The position numbers were made by a program, and so were the translations under genes. From contig CAIMLR010000007.1 of NCBI GenBank assembly GCA_903842345.1, positions 186,001 through 250,000 of the forward strand: DNA of 64,000 nucleotides, read 5' to 3'. Of the stretch, positions 17,174 through 26,229 are shown piece after piece (position 1 is the stretch's first letter; each line of letters opens with the position of its first letter). Under the pieces are notes generated by a model. It made no database searches. It worked only from the letters and a program-made list of their open reading frames with translations, and was not told where the DNA came from. Source of the DNA: an uncultured Myxococcales bacterium. GTDB lineage: Bacteria; Myxococcota_A; UBA9042.

Positions 17174-17192
17174 GGGGCGCAAAGCGCGCCCC
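17174..17192 (+). other. Second GC-rich hairpin in the gcdH-SDR gap
   Basis: GGGGCGC and GCGCCCC pair perfectly around a five-base AAAGC loop, a few bases after the first hairpin. The 191-base gap between gcdH and the SDR gene is the largest inside the benzoyl-CoA block, and the stacked hairpins suggest a processing or attenuation site. No T-run is present. Confidence 0.35.
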
Positions 17193-17280
17193 TCCGCTCC
17201 CGGAGCCAACCTGCGGTTGCCTCCGCCCGTCGGGTAACGATCCCTCACGCACCGGCCGCACCACACAAACGGGGTTAACA

Positions 17281-18198
17281 ATGGGCGCACTCACAGGCAA
17301 AGTCGGCATCGTCACAGGCGCGGGGCGCGGGATTGGCGCGGCGATTGCGCACCTGCTCGCAGCAGAAGGCGCGGCGGTTATCGTCAACGACGTCGGCGTT
17401 ACAATCGACGGCAAGACCGACGGCGATCGGCCAGCGGACGAGGTCGTGGCGGCAATCCGCGCGGCGGGCGGTCAGGCAGCGGCCAACTTTGACTCGGTCG
17501 CCGATTGGAACGGCGCGTTCGCGATGGTCGCCCAGGCGATCGCAGCGTTTGGCCGCCTGGACTTCGTCGTCAACAACGCCGGCATCGTCCGCGACGTCAT
17601 GTTCCACAAAATGAGCGAGAGCGATTGGGACGCGGTCGTCAACGTGCACCTCAAAGGCACCTTCTGCGTCTGCCGCGCCGCCGCCGAACAGTTCCGCGCG
17701 CAGGGCAGCGGCGCCATCGTCAACATGACCTCGACTTCAGGCCTCATCGGCAACCTCGGTCAAGCCAACTATGCCGCCGCCAAGCTCGGCATCGTCGCGC
17801 TGACCCGGTCCATCGCCATCGACATGCAGCGTTTTGGCGTGCGCGCCAATGCGGTGGCGCCTTTTGCCTGGACGCGCATGACGGCGACGATTCCGCCAAG
17901 CGACGATCCCAAGCAGCAGGCGCGCATTGAGCGGCTCAAACAGATGTCGCCGGAGCAGATCGCCCCGCTCGTCGCGTTCCTGGTGGCGGATGCGGCCAAG
18001 GACGTCAACGGTCAGGTGTTTGCTGTGCGCGGAACGGAAATCTCACTGTTCTCCCTGCCCGCGCCCAAGCGCGCGTTGCATCGGGCGGGCGGCTGGAGCG
18101 TGGCAACGATTGCTGAGATGTTGCCGGAGACGCTCCGCCGCGATTTTGTGCCGCTGCAGGTCACGGGCGACGTGTTTGGCTATCCGCCGCTGCTGTAG
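17281..18198 (+). CDS. Short-chain dehydrogenase/reductase, probable 3-hydroxyacyl-CoA dehydrogenase type
   Basis: Predicted 305-residue SDR. Cofactor motif T-G-A-G-R-G-I-G near residue 13, N-N-A-G at about 98, and catalytic Ser...Tyr-x-x-x-Lys as S-T-S-G...Q-A-N-Y-A-A-A-K-L. The insertion around V-N-D-V-G-V-T-I-D-G-K resembles the SDR domain of peroxisomal multifunctional enzyme type 2, which dehydrogenates 3-hydroxyacyl-CoAs, and a C-terminal extension of about 50 residues follows the core. Directly downstream of gcdH in the same orientation, it could oxidise 3-hydroxypimelyl-CoA or another beta-oxidation intermediate; this is inference. The 191-base upstream gap means it may have its own promoter. 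Confidence 0.8.
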   Translation: MGALTGKVGIVTGAGRGIGAAIAHLLAAEGAAVIVNDVGVTIDGKTDGDRPADEVVAAIRAAGGQAAANFDSVADWNGAFAMVAQAIAAFGRLDFVVNNAGIVRDVMFHKMSESDWDAVVNVHLKGTFCVCRAAAEQFRAQGSGAIVNMTSTSGLIGNLGQANYAAAKLGIVALTRSIAIDMQRFGVRANAVAPFAWTRMTATIPPSDDPKQQARIERLKQMSPEQIAPLVAFLVADAAKDVNGQVFAVRGTEISLFSLPAPKRALHRAGGWSVATIAEMLPETLRRDFVPLQVTGDVFGYPPLL

Positions 18199-18306
18199 GC
18201 GCTCCGCACCGGACTCAAAACATCGCTTGACGGCGGCGGCGCGCAACTGCAATCTTCATGATTGTTCGGCACTTTTGCTGGGACCGGCGCACGAGGGAAC
18301 TGCAGG

Positions 18307-20667
18307 ATGCCTGTGAACCGCCAATCCCGCATGCGAACGCTCCTGAGTGCGGTGTGGGTCGTCGGCCTGGCAGGGGGCTGCGCTGCCCGATCGCCGGCGA
18401 AGGACGCTGGACCGGACGCGGCAACTGTCGACCCCGACGCGTTGGCTGCCCAAGTCGATGCCGCCGGCGTGGCGGGCAGTGTCGACGCCACTCCAGACAG
18501 CGCGCCCCCGTTGACCGCAGACACGACCAACAGCCCGGACAGCGCGACGGATGTCGGCGACGCCGCGCCGGATGTCGCGCCGCCGGTCATCAGCGCTTTC
18601 CACATCTCCCTGCCAGCGGGCATGGCGATGCCGCAGGGACGCCTCCACGTGCGGCTGGTCAACGAATACGACCCGGTGAACCAGCCGACCGCCAACGACG
18701 ACGTGATCTTTGACGGTCCGATGGACCTGCCCGTGACCGTGACCGGCGTCGTACCCAACGGCGTCTGGTGGCCCGTCGCCGCGCTCGTCGCGCCGGACGA
18801 CACGCCGCTCATCAGCACGATGAACTGCAACGTGTCCGGCACCTTCACCGTCAGCCCGAGCCAGCCCGCGCCCAGCGAATTCGACATCGTACTGAACACG
18901 CCGGGACCCATGCCGTCCTGCAACACCCAGCCGCCGCCGAGCTTCCTCGCGGCAACCAACAGCTATGTCATTCCGATTGAAAATACCGGCGTGACGCACT
19001 TGCTGGAGGGATTGGCCTGGAACGGCGCTTGGTGGATGGCGGCGAACGTCCATGGAATCGCACGGGTTGACCTGCCAGGCGGCGGCAAATCGCTGGGCAA
19101 CTGGCAGTCGATGAACCAGGCCGCATGCCGGCACATCGCGCGGCGGGATAGCCGGCTGTTTTGCAGCCAACGCAACGCTGACATCCTGTGGATGGACATC
19201 GATCCCGCCACCAACATGCCGACCTTGAACGGATCGATCACCTTGCCCGTCGGCCTTCATGCCGAAGGCATCGCGATCGCCAACGATCAGCTGTTCGCCT
19301 CGCTGCACGAACACGGCCTCGCAGTGGTGCCCTTGGCGCCGGTGGGACCACCGGTTGTGCACGCCAACAAGGCCCTCAGCGATGTGTGGCACGTCGCCGC
19401 GCTGGGCAATGGCAACCTCGTGATGGCCAACGGCGCGGCCGGCATCGCGATTGGCCAATTCCAGGGGGGCGCGCTCAAAGTGCTGGCGACGCTGCCGCTG
19501 CCCGGGCTGAGCGCGCACCTCGCAGTGGAGGGCAACGTGGTGGCTGTCGGCGCGCTGGGCGGCGGTCTGCACTTGGTGGATGTGAGCGTGCCGACCGCGC
19601 CCGTGCTCCTCGGTTCACTGCCGCCGGGTCCCTGGCCCATCGTCGGGGTGGAGGTGCACGACGGTATGGCGTACGCGGCGGCCGTGCGGGGCGTGTTGGC
19701 TGTCCCGGTGCCAGCCGCGCCGGTCAAGCAGCTCGCGGCGTCCGCGCTCACGTTGACCCAGAACTTCATGACGCTGGACGTGCACGTTGCCGGCGACGCG
19801 CTCGTCACGGCGGAGTACGCGCTGGTCCGTACGCTCGCCCTGAGTGGCGCGGGGCCGGCGATTCTGCCCATCGCGATGACCGAGGCCCAGACGTGGAGCA
19901 ACGTTGTCGCAGTCGGGCAAGACGCGCAGTACGTGACGCATGTCTGGAACCCGGGGGGCGCGACGCTGCACATCAGCAACCTGAAGGTGATGATCGCGCC
20001 GGCGCAGGCTGAAGGCGTGGGCGCTGGTCCGCCGCTGCCGTTTACCGCGGTCAAGTCGATCGCCATCCTGCCTGGGCAAACCGCGGCGATTGCCGTGAGC
20101 GTCACCAAGATGGCGCCGGGCATCCAGAACGCTGACGTGCGCTTCCAGACGGACGATCCACACCGGCCGTTCATCAGCGTGCGGCTCACCGAGTCGCCGC
20201 TCCTGACGCTGGGCCAGCCGCTGCCACCATTGGTGTACAAGGACGGAAGCGGGACGCCTGTCGACGTCGCGGCGCAGTTCAAGGGCAAGCCGGCGCTGCT
20301 GATTCTCACCGCGGAATCGTGTCCGGTGGCGATGGAGCGAACCGCGGCGCTGATTTCCGACTACGCCGCGGCGTTCACCACGGGCGGCTTGGCCGTGCTG
20401 CTGATGAATGTGTGGGACCTTCCCTCGGCGATGGAGAACGGCACGATTCAATCGCCGTTTCCGGAGTTGTTCACGCCGCTGTCGACGCCGGACAGCGCGG
20501 TGTATTCAACCGTTGCCGACGGGAGCCTCGCCCTGCCCGGCGTGGGGCCCATTCCGCCGCTGCCGCACATCTACGTGATCGACGCCGCGGGCAAGATTAC
20601 CTACGCGCATCTGGGCTACGCGCCGGTTCCGCTGAAGCAGGCAGTGGCCGCGGCCATCGGGCCGTAG
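18307..20667 (+). CDS. Lipoprotein with beta-propeller-like (LVIVD-type) repeats and C-terminal thioredoxin-like domain
   Basis: Predicted 786-residue lipoprotein. ATG 18307 or the in-frame ATG 18331 gives a lipobox (L-A-G-G-C); the earlier start at 18262 is less likely. An Asp/Ala/Pro-rich linker of about 80 residues follows. The middle region has repeated short beta blades such as G-G-L-H-L-V-D-V-S-V-P-T-A-P-V-L-L-G, the LVIVD/choice-of-anchor type seen in bacterial surface propellers. The last about 150 residues look like a redoxin fold: L-L-I-L-T-A-E-S-C-P-V-A-M-E near the start and H-I-Y-V-I-D-A-A-G-K-I-T-Y-A-H-L-G-Y at the end; only one Cys is at the usual CxxC site. Function unknown, outside or at the outer membrane. 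Confidence 0.75.
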   Translation: MPVNRQSRMRTLLSAVWVVGLAGGCAARSPAKDAGPDAATVDPDALAAQVDAAGVAGSVDATPDSAPPLTADTTNSPDSATDVGDAAPDVAPPVISAFHISLPAGMAMPQGRLHVRLVNEYDPVNQPTANDDVIFDGPMDLPVTVTGVVPNGVWWPVAALVAPDDTPLISTMNCNVSGTFTVSPSQPAPSEFDIVLNTPGPMPSCNTQPPPSFLAATNSYVIPIENTGVTHLLEGLAWNGAWWMAANVHGIARVDLPGGGKSLGNWQSMNQAACRHIARRDSRLFCSQRNADILWMDIDPATNMPTLNGSITLPVGLHAEGIAIANDQLFASLHEHGLAVVPLAPVGPPVVHANKALSDVWHVAALGNGNLVMANGAAGIAIGQFQGGALKVLATLPLPGLSAHLAVEGNVVAVGALGGGLHLVDVSVPTAPVLLGSLPPGPWPIVGVEVHDGMAYAAAVRGVLAVPVPAAPVKQLAASALTLTQNFMTLDVHVAGDALVTAEYALVRTLALSGAGPAILPIAMTEAQTWSNVVAVGQDAQYVTHVWNPGGATLHISNLKVMIAPAQAEGVGAGPPLPFTAVKSIAILPGQTAAIAVSVTKMAPGIQNADVRFQTDDPHRPFISVRLTESPLLTLGQPLPPLVYKDGSGTPVDVAAQFKGKPALLILTAESCPVAMERTAALISDYAAAFTTGGLAVLLMNVWDLPSAMENGTIQSPFPELFTPLSTPDSAVYSTVADGSLALPGVGPIPPLPHIYVIDAAGKITYAHLGYAPVPLKQAVAAAIGP

Positions 20668-20670
20668 CGC

Positions 20671-21201
20671 CTACCACTCCGCCAGCGTCTGCACCGTCCG
20701 CCAATTCCGCACCGTGGAAACCGTGCCCAGCCGCGCGTCCAGCCACGCGTTGGTCAGCTTGGTCCGCGCCAAGCCGTTGGGCGTGTGCAGGTAGACCTCG
20801 CGGCCGTGCACGTGGAAGACGTCAGGCGGCGAACGGTCCGGGTCGAGGGCCGCAACTTGCGCAGGCGTCGGCATGTCCGCCAGAAACGCCACGCTCAGCA
20901 GCGCCACATCGCGTTCAGGCCACGGATTGACCGCCAGCACCGCCGCCAAGTCCGCCGTTTTCCGCACCACGACCGGGACCTGCAGCGCGAGTTGACGGGC
21001 CAGCGCCGCCTGCAGGTCCCGCGCGAGCGTCTGCGCCACCGCAGGCGGCAGATCGAGCGCGACGTTGCCGCTCTGGATGTACGTCCGCACGTTCTGCCCG
21101 CCCAGCGCCACGCACAGCCGCGTCAGATCGGGCATCGCGAGCCGATTTTTGCCGCCCACGTTGATTCCGCGCAGCAGCACCACATGACGTTGGGTTTCCA
21201 T
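20671..21201 (-). CDS. DUF1697 family protein
   Basis: Predicted 176-residue soluble protein of the DUF1697 family. Diagnostic features are the N-terminal V-V-L-L-R-G-I-N-V-G-G-K-N segment, Y-I-Q-S-G-N-V at about residue 42, the central V-V-R-K-T-A-D-L block and the C-terminal R-T-K-L-T-N-A-W-L-D-A-R-L-G-T-V-S-T-V-R-N-W-R-T-V. Length is normal and the start is clear. The biochemical function of the family is not established. It converges with the preceding lipoprotein gene, the two stops being three bases apart. Confidence 0.9.
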   Translation of the reverse strand: METQRHVVLLRGINVGGKNRLAMPDLTRLCVALGGQNVRTYIQSGNVALDLPPAVAQTLARDLQAALARQLALQVPVVVRKTADLAAVLAVNPWPERDVALLSVAFLADMPTPAQVAALDPDRSPPDVFHVHGREVYLHTPNGLARTKLTNAWLDARLGTVSTVRNWRTVQTLAEW

Positions 21202-21213
21202 CGGACTCCGCGG

Positions 21214-21732
21214 CTACGGGTGAAAGTCGATTTCCGCCTTGCCGACCCGCCCGCACGGATCGCTGACGGTGACGCGGATGCGCTTGCCGGTTTCCAGCAG
21301 GGTGCCAAAGACCACGATCCCTGCCTGTTCCACGCTGGTGCCGACCACCTGCAACGGCGGCCCGAGCACGAGCTGGCGATAGCCGATCTCGCCGTCGAAC
21401 ATGTCCAGCACCTGAAACTCGATGCGCAGCTGGGGATAATCCAGCGCGGGATTGGTCACGCGGACGGCGGCAAAGACGTGCTCGCCGCCCTGCGTGCCGT
21501 GGTGCACGAGAAAACCGTGCGCCGCGTCGATCGCCGTGAAGCTGCTCTCGCCAGTGCCGATTTGGACGTCAAGCGCGCCGGCGCGCTGGCATTGAATGAC
21601 GAGCGTGGACGCGCTGGTGCAGCCGACCGGGTCAACCGTGCACGGCGACGGCACGGTGCTGGGACAGCCGCTGAGGCAACACGTGAGTGCGCCGACAAGC
21701 AACAACGCGAAGAACTGGCAGTTGCCGGCCAC
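21214..21732 (-). CDS. Small lipoprotein of unknown function
   Basis: Predicted 172-residue lipoprotein: hydrophobic N-terminus ending in a L-S-G-C lipobox. The start is a GTG, the only possible one after an upstream in-frame stop, and is supported by GGAGGG about eight bases upstream. The body has several cysteines (S-P-C-T-V-D-P-V-G-C-T-S, C-Q, D-P-C-G) and beta-strand-like segments; no family is recognised. It lies between the cysE-cysK pair and the DUF1697 gene, all on the same strand. Confidence 0.72.
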   Translation of the reverse strand: MAGNCQFFALLLVGALTCCLSGCPSTVPSPCTVDPVGCTSASTLVIQCQRAGALDVQIGTGESSFTAIDAAHGFLVHHGTQGGEHVFAAVRVTNPALDYPQLRIEFQVLDMFDGEIGYRQLVLGPPLQVVGTSVEQAGIVVFGTLLETGKRIRVTVSDPCGRVGKAEIDFHP

Positions 21733-21756
21733 GGTTCATGCCCTCCGGCGACGATC

Positions 21757-22683
21757 TCAAATGCCGCCACCATCTTCAAACTTGGTCTCGCGCGCTTCCG
21801 CCTGCGTCACGCGGGCGTTGGCCGGCACACTGTGCGTCAGCCACACGTTGCCGCCGATCGACGCGCCGCGGCCGATGACGATGCGGCCGAGAATCGTCGC
21901 GCCGGCGTAGATGACGACGTCGTCCTCGACGATCGGATGGCGGTCGATGCCCTTGATCGGCCGACCGTTCTCGTCGAGCGGAAAGCTCTTGGCGCCCAGC
22001 GTCACGCCCTGATAGAGCCGCACGTTGCGGCCGATGCGGCTCGTCTCGCCGATCACGACGCCGGTGCCGTGGTCGATGAAGAAGTACTCGCCGATGCGCG
22101 CGCCCGGATGGATGTCGATGCCCGTAAGCGAGTGCGCATGCTCGGTGATGATGCGCGGGATGAGCGGCACCTCCAGCCGATACAGCTCGTGGGCGATGCG
22201 CTGTTCGGTCACCGCGAATACGCCGGGGTAGCTGAAGATCGCCTCGTCCTTGATCTGCAGCGCGGGATCGCCCTGGAACGCCGCTTCCACGTCCGTCGCG
22301 ATCAGCCGGCGCACTTCCGGCAAGCGCTCGACGAACGTGTTTGTCGCCGACTCCGCTTTGTCCCGGCAATGCGAGCAGGCGGCGTAGTTGTGGCCCGCCG
22401 TGAACGCAACCGCGCGGGCGATTTGCTCCTCCATCTCGTGGATGACGCGGTCAAGCGTGGCGCCGACGTAGTAGTGGACGCTCTTGTCGTGCAGATCCGC
22501 GACGCCAAAATAGCCTGGAAAGAACACCTGGCGGATTCCGTCCAGACAGCCGAGGACCGCGTCGCGCGACGGCAGGACGATGCGACTGTCGCTCCGGGGG
22601 CCGCGATCGGCGAGCGCTGCGCTGACAAGGCTCTCGACAACCGGCCCCAAGAGGGCCTCATGGCTACTGGATTGACGGCTCAC
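21757..22683 (-). CDS. cysE: Serine O-acetyltransferase (EpsC-type)
   Basis: Predicted 308-residue enzyme making O-acetylserine from L-serine and acetyl-CoA, the substrate for CysK next door. The C-terminal half is a left-handed parallel beta-helix with hexapeptide repeats: [39 protein letters not shown] and [17 protein letters not shown]. The long N-terminal helical part marks the EpsC-like group. It starts with GTG, which overlaps the cysK stop (GTGA), so translation is probably coupled. Confidence 0.93.
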   Translation of the reverse strand: MSRQSSSHEALLGPVVESLVSAALADRGPRSDSRIVLPSRDAVLGCLDGIRQVFFPGYFGVADLHDKSVHYYVGATLDRVIHEMEEQIARAVAFTAGHNYAACSHCRDKAESATNTFVERLPEVRRLIATDVEAAFQGDPALQIKDEAIFSYPGVFAVTEQRIAHELYRLEVPLIPRIITEHAHSLTGIDIHPGARIGEYFFIDHGTGVVIGETSRIGRNVRLYQGVTLGAKSFPLDENGRPIKGIDRHPIVEDDVVIYAGATILGRIVIGRGASIGGNVWLTHSVPANARVTQAEARETKFEDGGGI

Positions 22684-23612
22684 TTGGTTGCCTCTTCAAA
22701 AAGCCAGGTGGTGAGGTAGCGCTCGCCCGTGTCGGGCAGCACCACGACGATCCGCTTGCCGGCGTTCTCGGGTCGCTTGGCGACTTCCGCCGCGGCCCAC
22801 ATCGCGCCGCCGCAGGAGATGCCGGACAGGATACCCTCTTCGCGACACAGCCGCAGCGCCATGGCACCCGCGTCGTCGTTCGTTACGCCGATCACCTCGT
22901 CCAGCAGATCCGTGCGCAGCACCGCCGGCACAAACCCCGGCCCCCAGCCCTGGATCTTGTGCGGCCCCGGCACCCCGCCCGCCAGCACTGGGGAATCCCG
23001 CGGCTCCACGGCGATGACCTGCAAATGCGGCAGCCGCGGCTTCAGCACTTCCGCGCAGCCCGTGATGGTTCCGCCTGTGCCCGTGCCGCAGACGAGGATG
23101 TCCACCTTACCGTCGCAGTCGCGCCAGATTTCTTCCGCCGTGGTGATGCGGTGGATCGCCGGATTCGCCGGATTCTCAAACTGCTGGAGGATCAGGTACC
23201 GCGGATCCTCCGCGGCCATCGCATTCGCCCGGGCGATCGCCCCTTTCATCCCTTCCGCGCCCGGCGTCAGCACCAGGTCCGCGCCCAGCGCCACCAGAAT
23301 CCGCCGCCTTTCGAGGCTCATCGTCTCCGGCATCGTCAGCGTCAGCTTGTAGCCCTTGGCCGCCGCGGCAAACGCGAGGCCAATGCCGGTGTTGCCGCTC
23401 GTCGGCTCCAGCAGCACCGTATCGGCGTGAATCTTGCCCTGATCTTCCGCCGCCTCGATCATCGCCACGCCGATCCGGTCCTTGACCGACGACGCCGGAT
23501 TGAAGCTCTCCAGCTTGGCCACGATCTCCCCCGGCAAGCCGGCGCCAATCCGGTTGATGCGCACGAGCGGCGTGTTGCCAATGAGCTTGGTGATGTCGTC
23601 GGCGATGCGCAT
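22680..23612 (-). CDS. cysK: Cysteine synthase (O-acetylserine sulfhydrylase)
   Basis: Predicted 310-residue PLP enzyme forming cysteine from O-acetylserine and sulfide. The PLP lysine lies in [12 protein letters not shown] near residue 40; [10 protein letters not shown] and the phosphate-binding [10 protein letters not shown] are present, and the C-terminal I-S-C-G-G-A and [13 protein letters not shown] blocks are canonical. ATG 23612 follows GGAG and matches the family N-terminus ([16 protein letters not shown]). A TATAAG -10-like element on the same strand lies at 23647-23652. It is translationally coupled to cysE. Confidence 0.95.
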   Translation of the reverse strand: MRIADDITKLIGNTPLVRINRIGAGLPGEIVAKLESFNPASSVKDRIGVAMIEAAEDQGKIHADTVLLEPTSGNTGIGLAFAAAAKGYKLTLTMPETMSLERRRILVALGADLVLTPGAEGMKGAIARANAMAAEDPRYLILQQFENPANPAIHRITTAEEIWRDCDGKVDILVCGTGTGGTITGCAEVLKPRLPHLQVIAVEPRDSPVLAGGVPGPHKIQGWGPGFVPAVLRTDLLDEVIGVTNDDAGAMALRLCREEGILSGISCGGAMWAAAEVAKRPENAGKRIVVVLPDTGERYLTTWLFEEATK

Positions 23613-23646
23613 GAGGAACTCCAGCGTGGCAATGGCGGCGGCCAAC

Positions 23647-23652
23647 CTTATA
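23647..23652 (-). promoter_or_regulatory. -10-like element upstream of cysK
   Basis: On the minus strand the hexamer reads TATAAG, five of six matches to TATAAT, about 35 bases before the cysK start. No convincing -35 was found at 16-18 bp spacing, so this is a weak promoter call. Confidence 0.35.
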
Positions 23653-23796
23653 GCGGAGGCGCGCGGGGCAATCCAGTGCGGCGGAAAAAGTGCCCGCTGA
23701 GGCCGTCGTTCGCGGCGAATTGACGCGCAACCGCGCTGCGTTCATCGTTGCGGACTGGACGGACGCGCGCAGGACGTCCAACCGGAGAATGCCGCC

Positions 23797-25170
23797 ATGA
23801 CTCGCCCCGTTGATCCCCGTCGCCGCGCCTTCCTGAAGAGCGTGCTCGCCGCGCCCCTCGTCGCCAGCTGTCGCCACGACGACGAGCCACCGCCGCCCGC
23901 TGGTCAGTGGCGCAATTGGTCCGGCGCGCAGCGCTGTACGCCCAAAGGCGGGCTGCAGATGCCGGCCAACGTGGACGAACTGACCGGCATCGTCAAAGCC
24001 GCCAAGGGCCCCGTCCGCGTGGCCGGGGCGGGCCATTCCTTCAGCGCCGTGGTCCCGACCGATGACACGCTGCTCTCGCTGGAAATGCTGAGCGGTATCG
24101 TCAGCCATGATGCCGCCAACCTGACCGCGACCATCCAGGCGGGCACGCGGCTGTTCCTGCTGGGCGAACCGCTGGCCAAGCTCGGCCAGGGGCTGACGGT
24201 GCAACCGGACATTGATCTGCAAGCGCTGGGCGGCGTGCTGTCGACGTCGAGCCACGGCGCGGGCGCGCAGCACCGCTGCATGGCGTCGTACCTGAAGGAA
24301 ATCCAGGTCGTCACGGCCGACGGGACGCTGCGCAAGGTCTCGCCGACGGTGGAGCCAGACGTGTTCAAGGCCGCGCAGGTGTCGCTTGGCAGCCTGGGCG
24401 TGCTGACGCAGGTGACGATGCAGAATCGCAGCGCCTACCTGCTGGAGGAGCGCACGGGCATCCTGCCGCTCAACGACGCGCTGGAGCAGTTTCCCAGCTG
24501 GCAGCAGCAGGACCGTCACACGGAATTTTTCGCGTTTCCGCGGGGCGAGACCGCGTTCACCAAGCGGATGCGGGAAGTGCCGATGACGACTCCGCGGACG
24601 ATCGAGGCGCCGCAGGAGGAGGAAGCGGAGCTGGAGTACGCGTCCGAGGTGGGCATGCGCGCGCCGTTCACGATTCCGCTGATCCAGAGCGTCGCAAGCT
24701 GGTTCGTGCCCGACATCGTGCGCGTCGGCGCGTCCTACCACATCTTTCCGACGATCCGGCACACGCTGTTCAATGAGATGGAGTACGCGGTGCCGGCGGA
24801 AAAAGGCGCGGCGTGTTTTCGCGAAGTGGCGGCGAAGATTCGCGATGACGGCCTGCCGGTCTTCTTTCCGCTGGAGTACCGCCACGTCGGTGCAGACGAC
24901 CTGTGGCTGTCCCCGTACCACGGCCGGGAGTCGGTGACGATCTCCGTGCACCAGTACTTCAAACAGGACCACATCGCGCTGTTCAAGGCCGTGGAGCCGA
25001 TCTTCTGGAAGTACGACGGCCGGCCGCACTGGGGCAAATGGCACTCGCTGACGGCCAAGGAGTTGGCGGGGCGTTATGACCACTGGCAGGACTTTCAGCG
25101 GGTGCGCAAGGAGCTGGACCCGGGCGGCAAGTTCCTCAACCCGCATCTGCACCAGCTTTTTGGCGTGTGA
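23797..25170 (+). CDS. Tat-exported FAD-dependent oxidoreductase (aldonolactone/alditol oxidase-like)
   Basis: Predicted 457-residue flavoprotein of the VAO/PCMH fold, closest by motif to D-arabinono-1,4-lactone/L-gulonolactone oxidases. The N-terminus carries a twin-arginine motif (R-R-R-A-F-L-K-S) and a following lipobox-like V-A-S-C, so it is likely exported folded and lipid-anchored. FAD-binding segments: P-V-R-V-A-G-A-G-H-S-F-S near residue 70 (the His is the usual covalent flavin site), G-Q-G-L-T-V-Q-P-D-I-D, G-V-L-S-T-S-S-H-G-A-G. The C-terminal F-Q-R-V-R-K-E-L-D-P-G-G-K-F-L-N-P is typical of the family's end. TTGACG at 23720-23725 is a -35-like hexamer without a clear -10. Substrate unknown. 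Confidence 0.85.
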   Translation: MTRPVDPRRRAFLKSVLAAPLVASCRHDDEPPPPAGQWRNWSGAQRCTPKGGLQMPANVDELTGIVKAAKGPVRVAGAGHSFSAVVPTDDTLLSLEMLSGIVSHDAANLTATIQAGTRLFLLGEPLAKLGQGLTVQPDIDLQALGGVLSTSSHGAGAQHRCMASYLKEIQVVTADGTLRKVSPTVEPDVFKAAQVSLGSLGVLTQVTMQNRSAYLLEERTGILPLNDALEQFPSWQQQDRHTEFFAFPRGETAFTKRMREVPMTTPRTIEAPQEEEAELEYASEVGMRAPFTIPLIQSVASWFVPDIVRVGASYHIFPTIRHTLFNEMEYAVPAEKGAACFREVAAKIRDDGLPVFFPLEYRHVGADDLWLSPYHGRESVTISVHQYFKQDHIALFKAVEPIFWKYDGRPHWGKWHSLTAKELAGRYDHWQDFQRVRKELDPGGKFLNPHLHQLFGV

Positions 25171-25176
25171 GGCAAC

Positions 25177-26199
25177 GTGACAACGACGCGCCCGATCTTT
25201 CAACGCTTTCCCGAACTCGTGGCGCACCTGCCGTGGCAGCCGCTGGCCGATTTGCCGACGCCGGTGCAAGCGCTGCCGGGGTTGACCAACGGGTGGATCA
25301 AGCGCGATGACCTGACGCACACGGCGTACGGCGGCAACAAGGTGCGCAAGCTGGAATTCGTCGTCGCGGAGATGCAGGCGCGCGGGGTGAAGCGCGCGTA
25401 CACGTTTGGCGCGACGGGGACCAACGCGGGCGTGGCGGCGGCGCTGATGTGCAAGCGCGCGGGCGTGGCGCTGACGGTGTACACGTTTGACCAACCGGAT
25501 TCGTCGACGGTGCAGCGCAATCAGGCGTTGATGCGGGCCGCGGGCGCGACGCTTGTGCACAGAGGCACGCTGCTCGCCACCGTGCTGACTTTCTACCTGC
25601 ATCCGGCGCGGCTGCGAAGCGACAGCTACTTCCTTTTTGCCGGCTGCTCCAATCCAGTGGGCGTGCTGGGCTACGTCAACGCGGCACTGGAATTGGCCGA
25701 TCAGATCGCGGCGGGCGAACTGCCGGAACCGGAGGTCATCGTCGTGCCGGTCGGGAGCAATGGCACGCTCGCGGGGCTGGCGGTCGGCCTGCAACTGGCG
25801 GGGGTCAAGTCGCGGCTCGTGGGCGTGCGCGTGGCCGAGTCGCACCTCGGGCCGATCGCGACGTGTACGACGGGCGCGGTCCAGCAGATGGTCGACCAAA
25901 CGACGGCTTTCTTGCGCCAACACGTTCCGGCGCTGCAGGCGCTCCAAGTGCAGGCGCCGCCGCTGAACGACGCGTATTTTGGCGAAGGCTACGGCGTGCC
26001 AACTCCCGCGGGCCAAGCGGCCATCGCGCGTTTCGCGGTGGACTTTGACGTCCCGCTGGAAGCGACGTACAGCGGCAAGGCCGCGGCGGCGTTCCTGGAT
26101 GAGGTGGCGGCGACGCACGGTCCGGTGCTGTTCTGGGACACCTTCAACTCGCGCTCGACGGACGCACTCCTGCAGTCGATGCGCGACGACGCACCGTAG
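25177..26199 (+). CDS. PLP-dependent D-cysteine desulfhydrase/ACC deaminase family protein
   Basis: Predicted 340-residue fold-type II PLP enzyme. The signature I-K-R-D-D-L-T-H...Y-G-G-N-K-V-R-K-L-E near residues 41-60 contains the PLP lysine; F-G-A-T-G-T-N and the glycine-rich V-G-S-N-G-T-L-A-G-L phosphate loop follow. Members act on D-cysteine, ACC or related beta-substituted amino acids; the sequence does not settle which. GTG 25177 is the start, with GAGG just upstream, six bases after the FAD oxidase stop, so the two genes are probably cotranscribed. It is convergent with the next gene. Confidence 0.86.
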   Translation: MTTTRPIFQRFPELVAHLPWQPLADLPTPVQALPGLTNGWIKRDDLTHTAYGGNKVRKLEFVVAEMQARGVKRAYTFGATGTNAGVAAALMCKRAGVALTVYTFDQPDSSTVQRNQALMRAAGATLVHRGTLLATVLTFYLHPARLRSDSYFLFAGCSNPVGVLGYVNAALELADQIAAGELPEPEVIVVPVGSNGTLAGLAVGLQLAGVKSRLVGVRVAESHLGPIATCTTGAVQQMVDQTTAFLRQHVPALQALQVQAPPLNDAYFGEGYGVPTPAGQAAIARFAVDFDVPLEATYSGKAAAAFLDEVAATHGPVLFWDTFNSRSTDALLQSMRDDAP

Positions 26200-26229
26200 C
26201 ACCCCGTCGCCGCGCCCGCGCTGCCGTCG

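Noticed and set aside
17139-17192. Intrinsic terminator after gcdH
   Set aside because: Two good GC hairpins exist but neither is followed by a T-run, so they are listed as hairpins only.
23176-26202. A 1,008-residue minus-strand open frame over the FAD oxidase and PLP enzyme genes
   Set aside because: It lies antisense to two clear enzymes, then runs out of frame into cysK; Arg/His-rich without domains.
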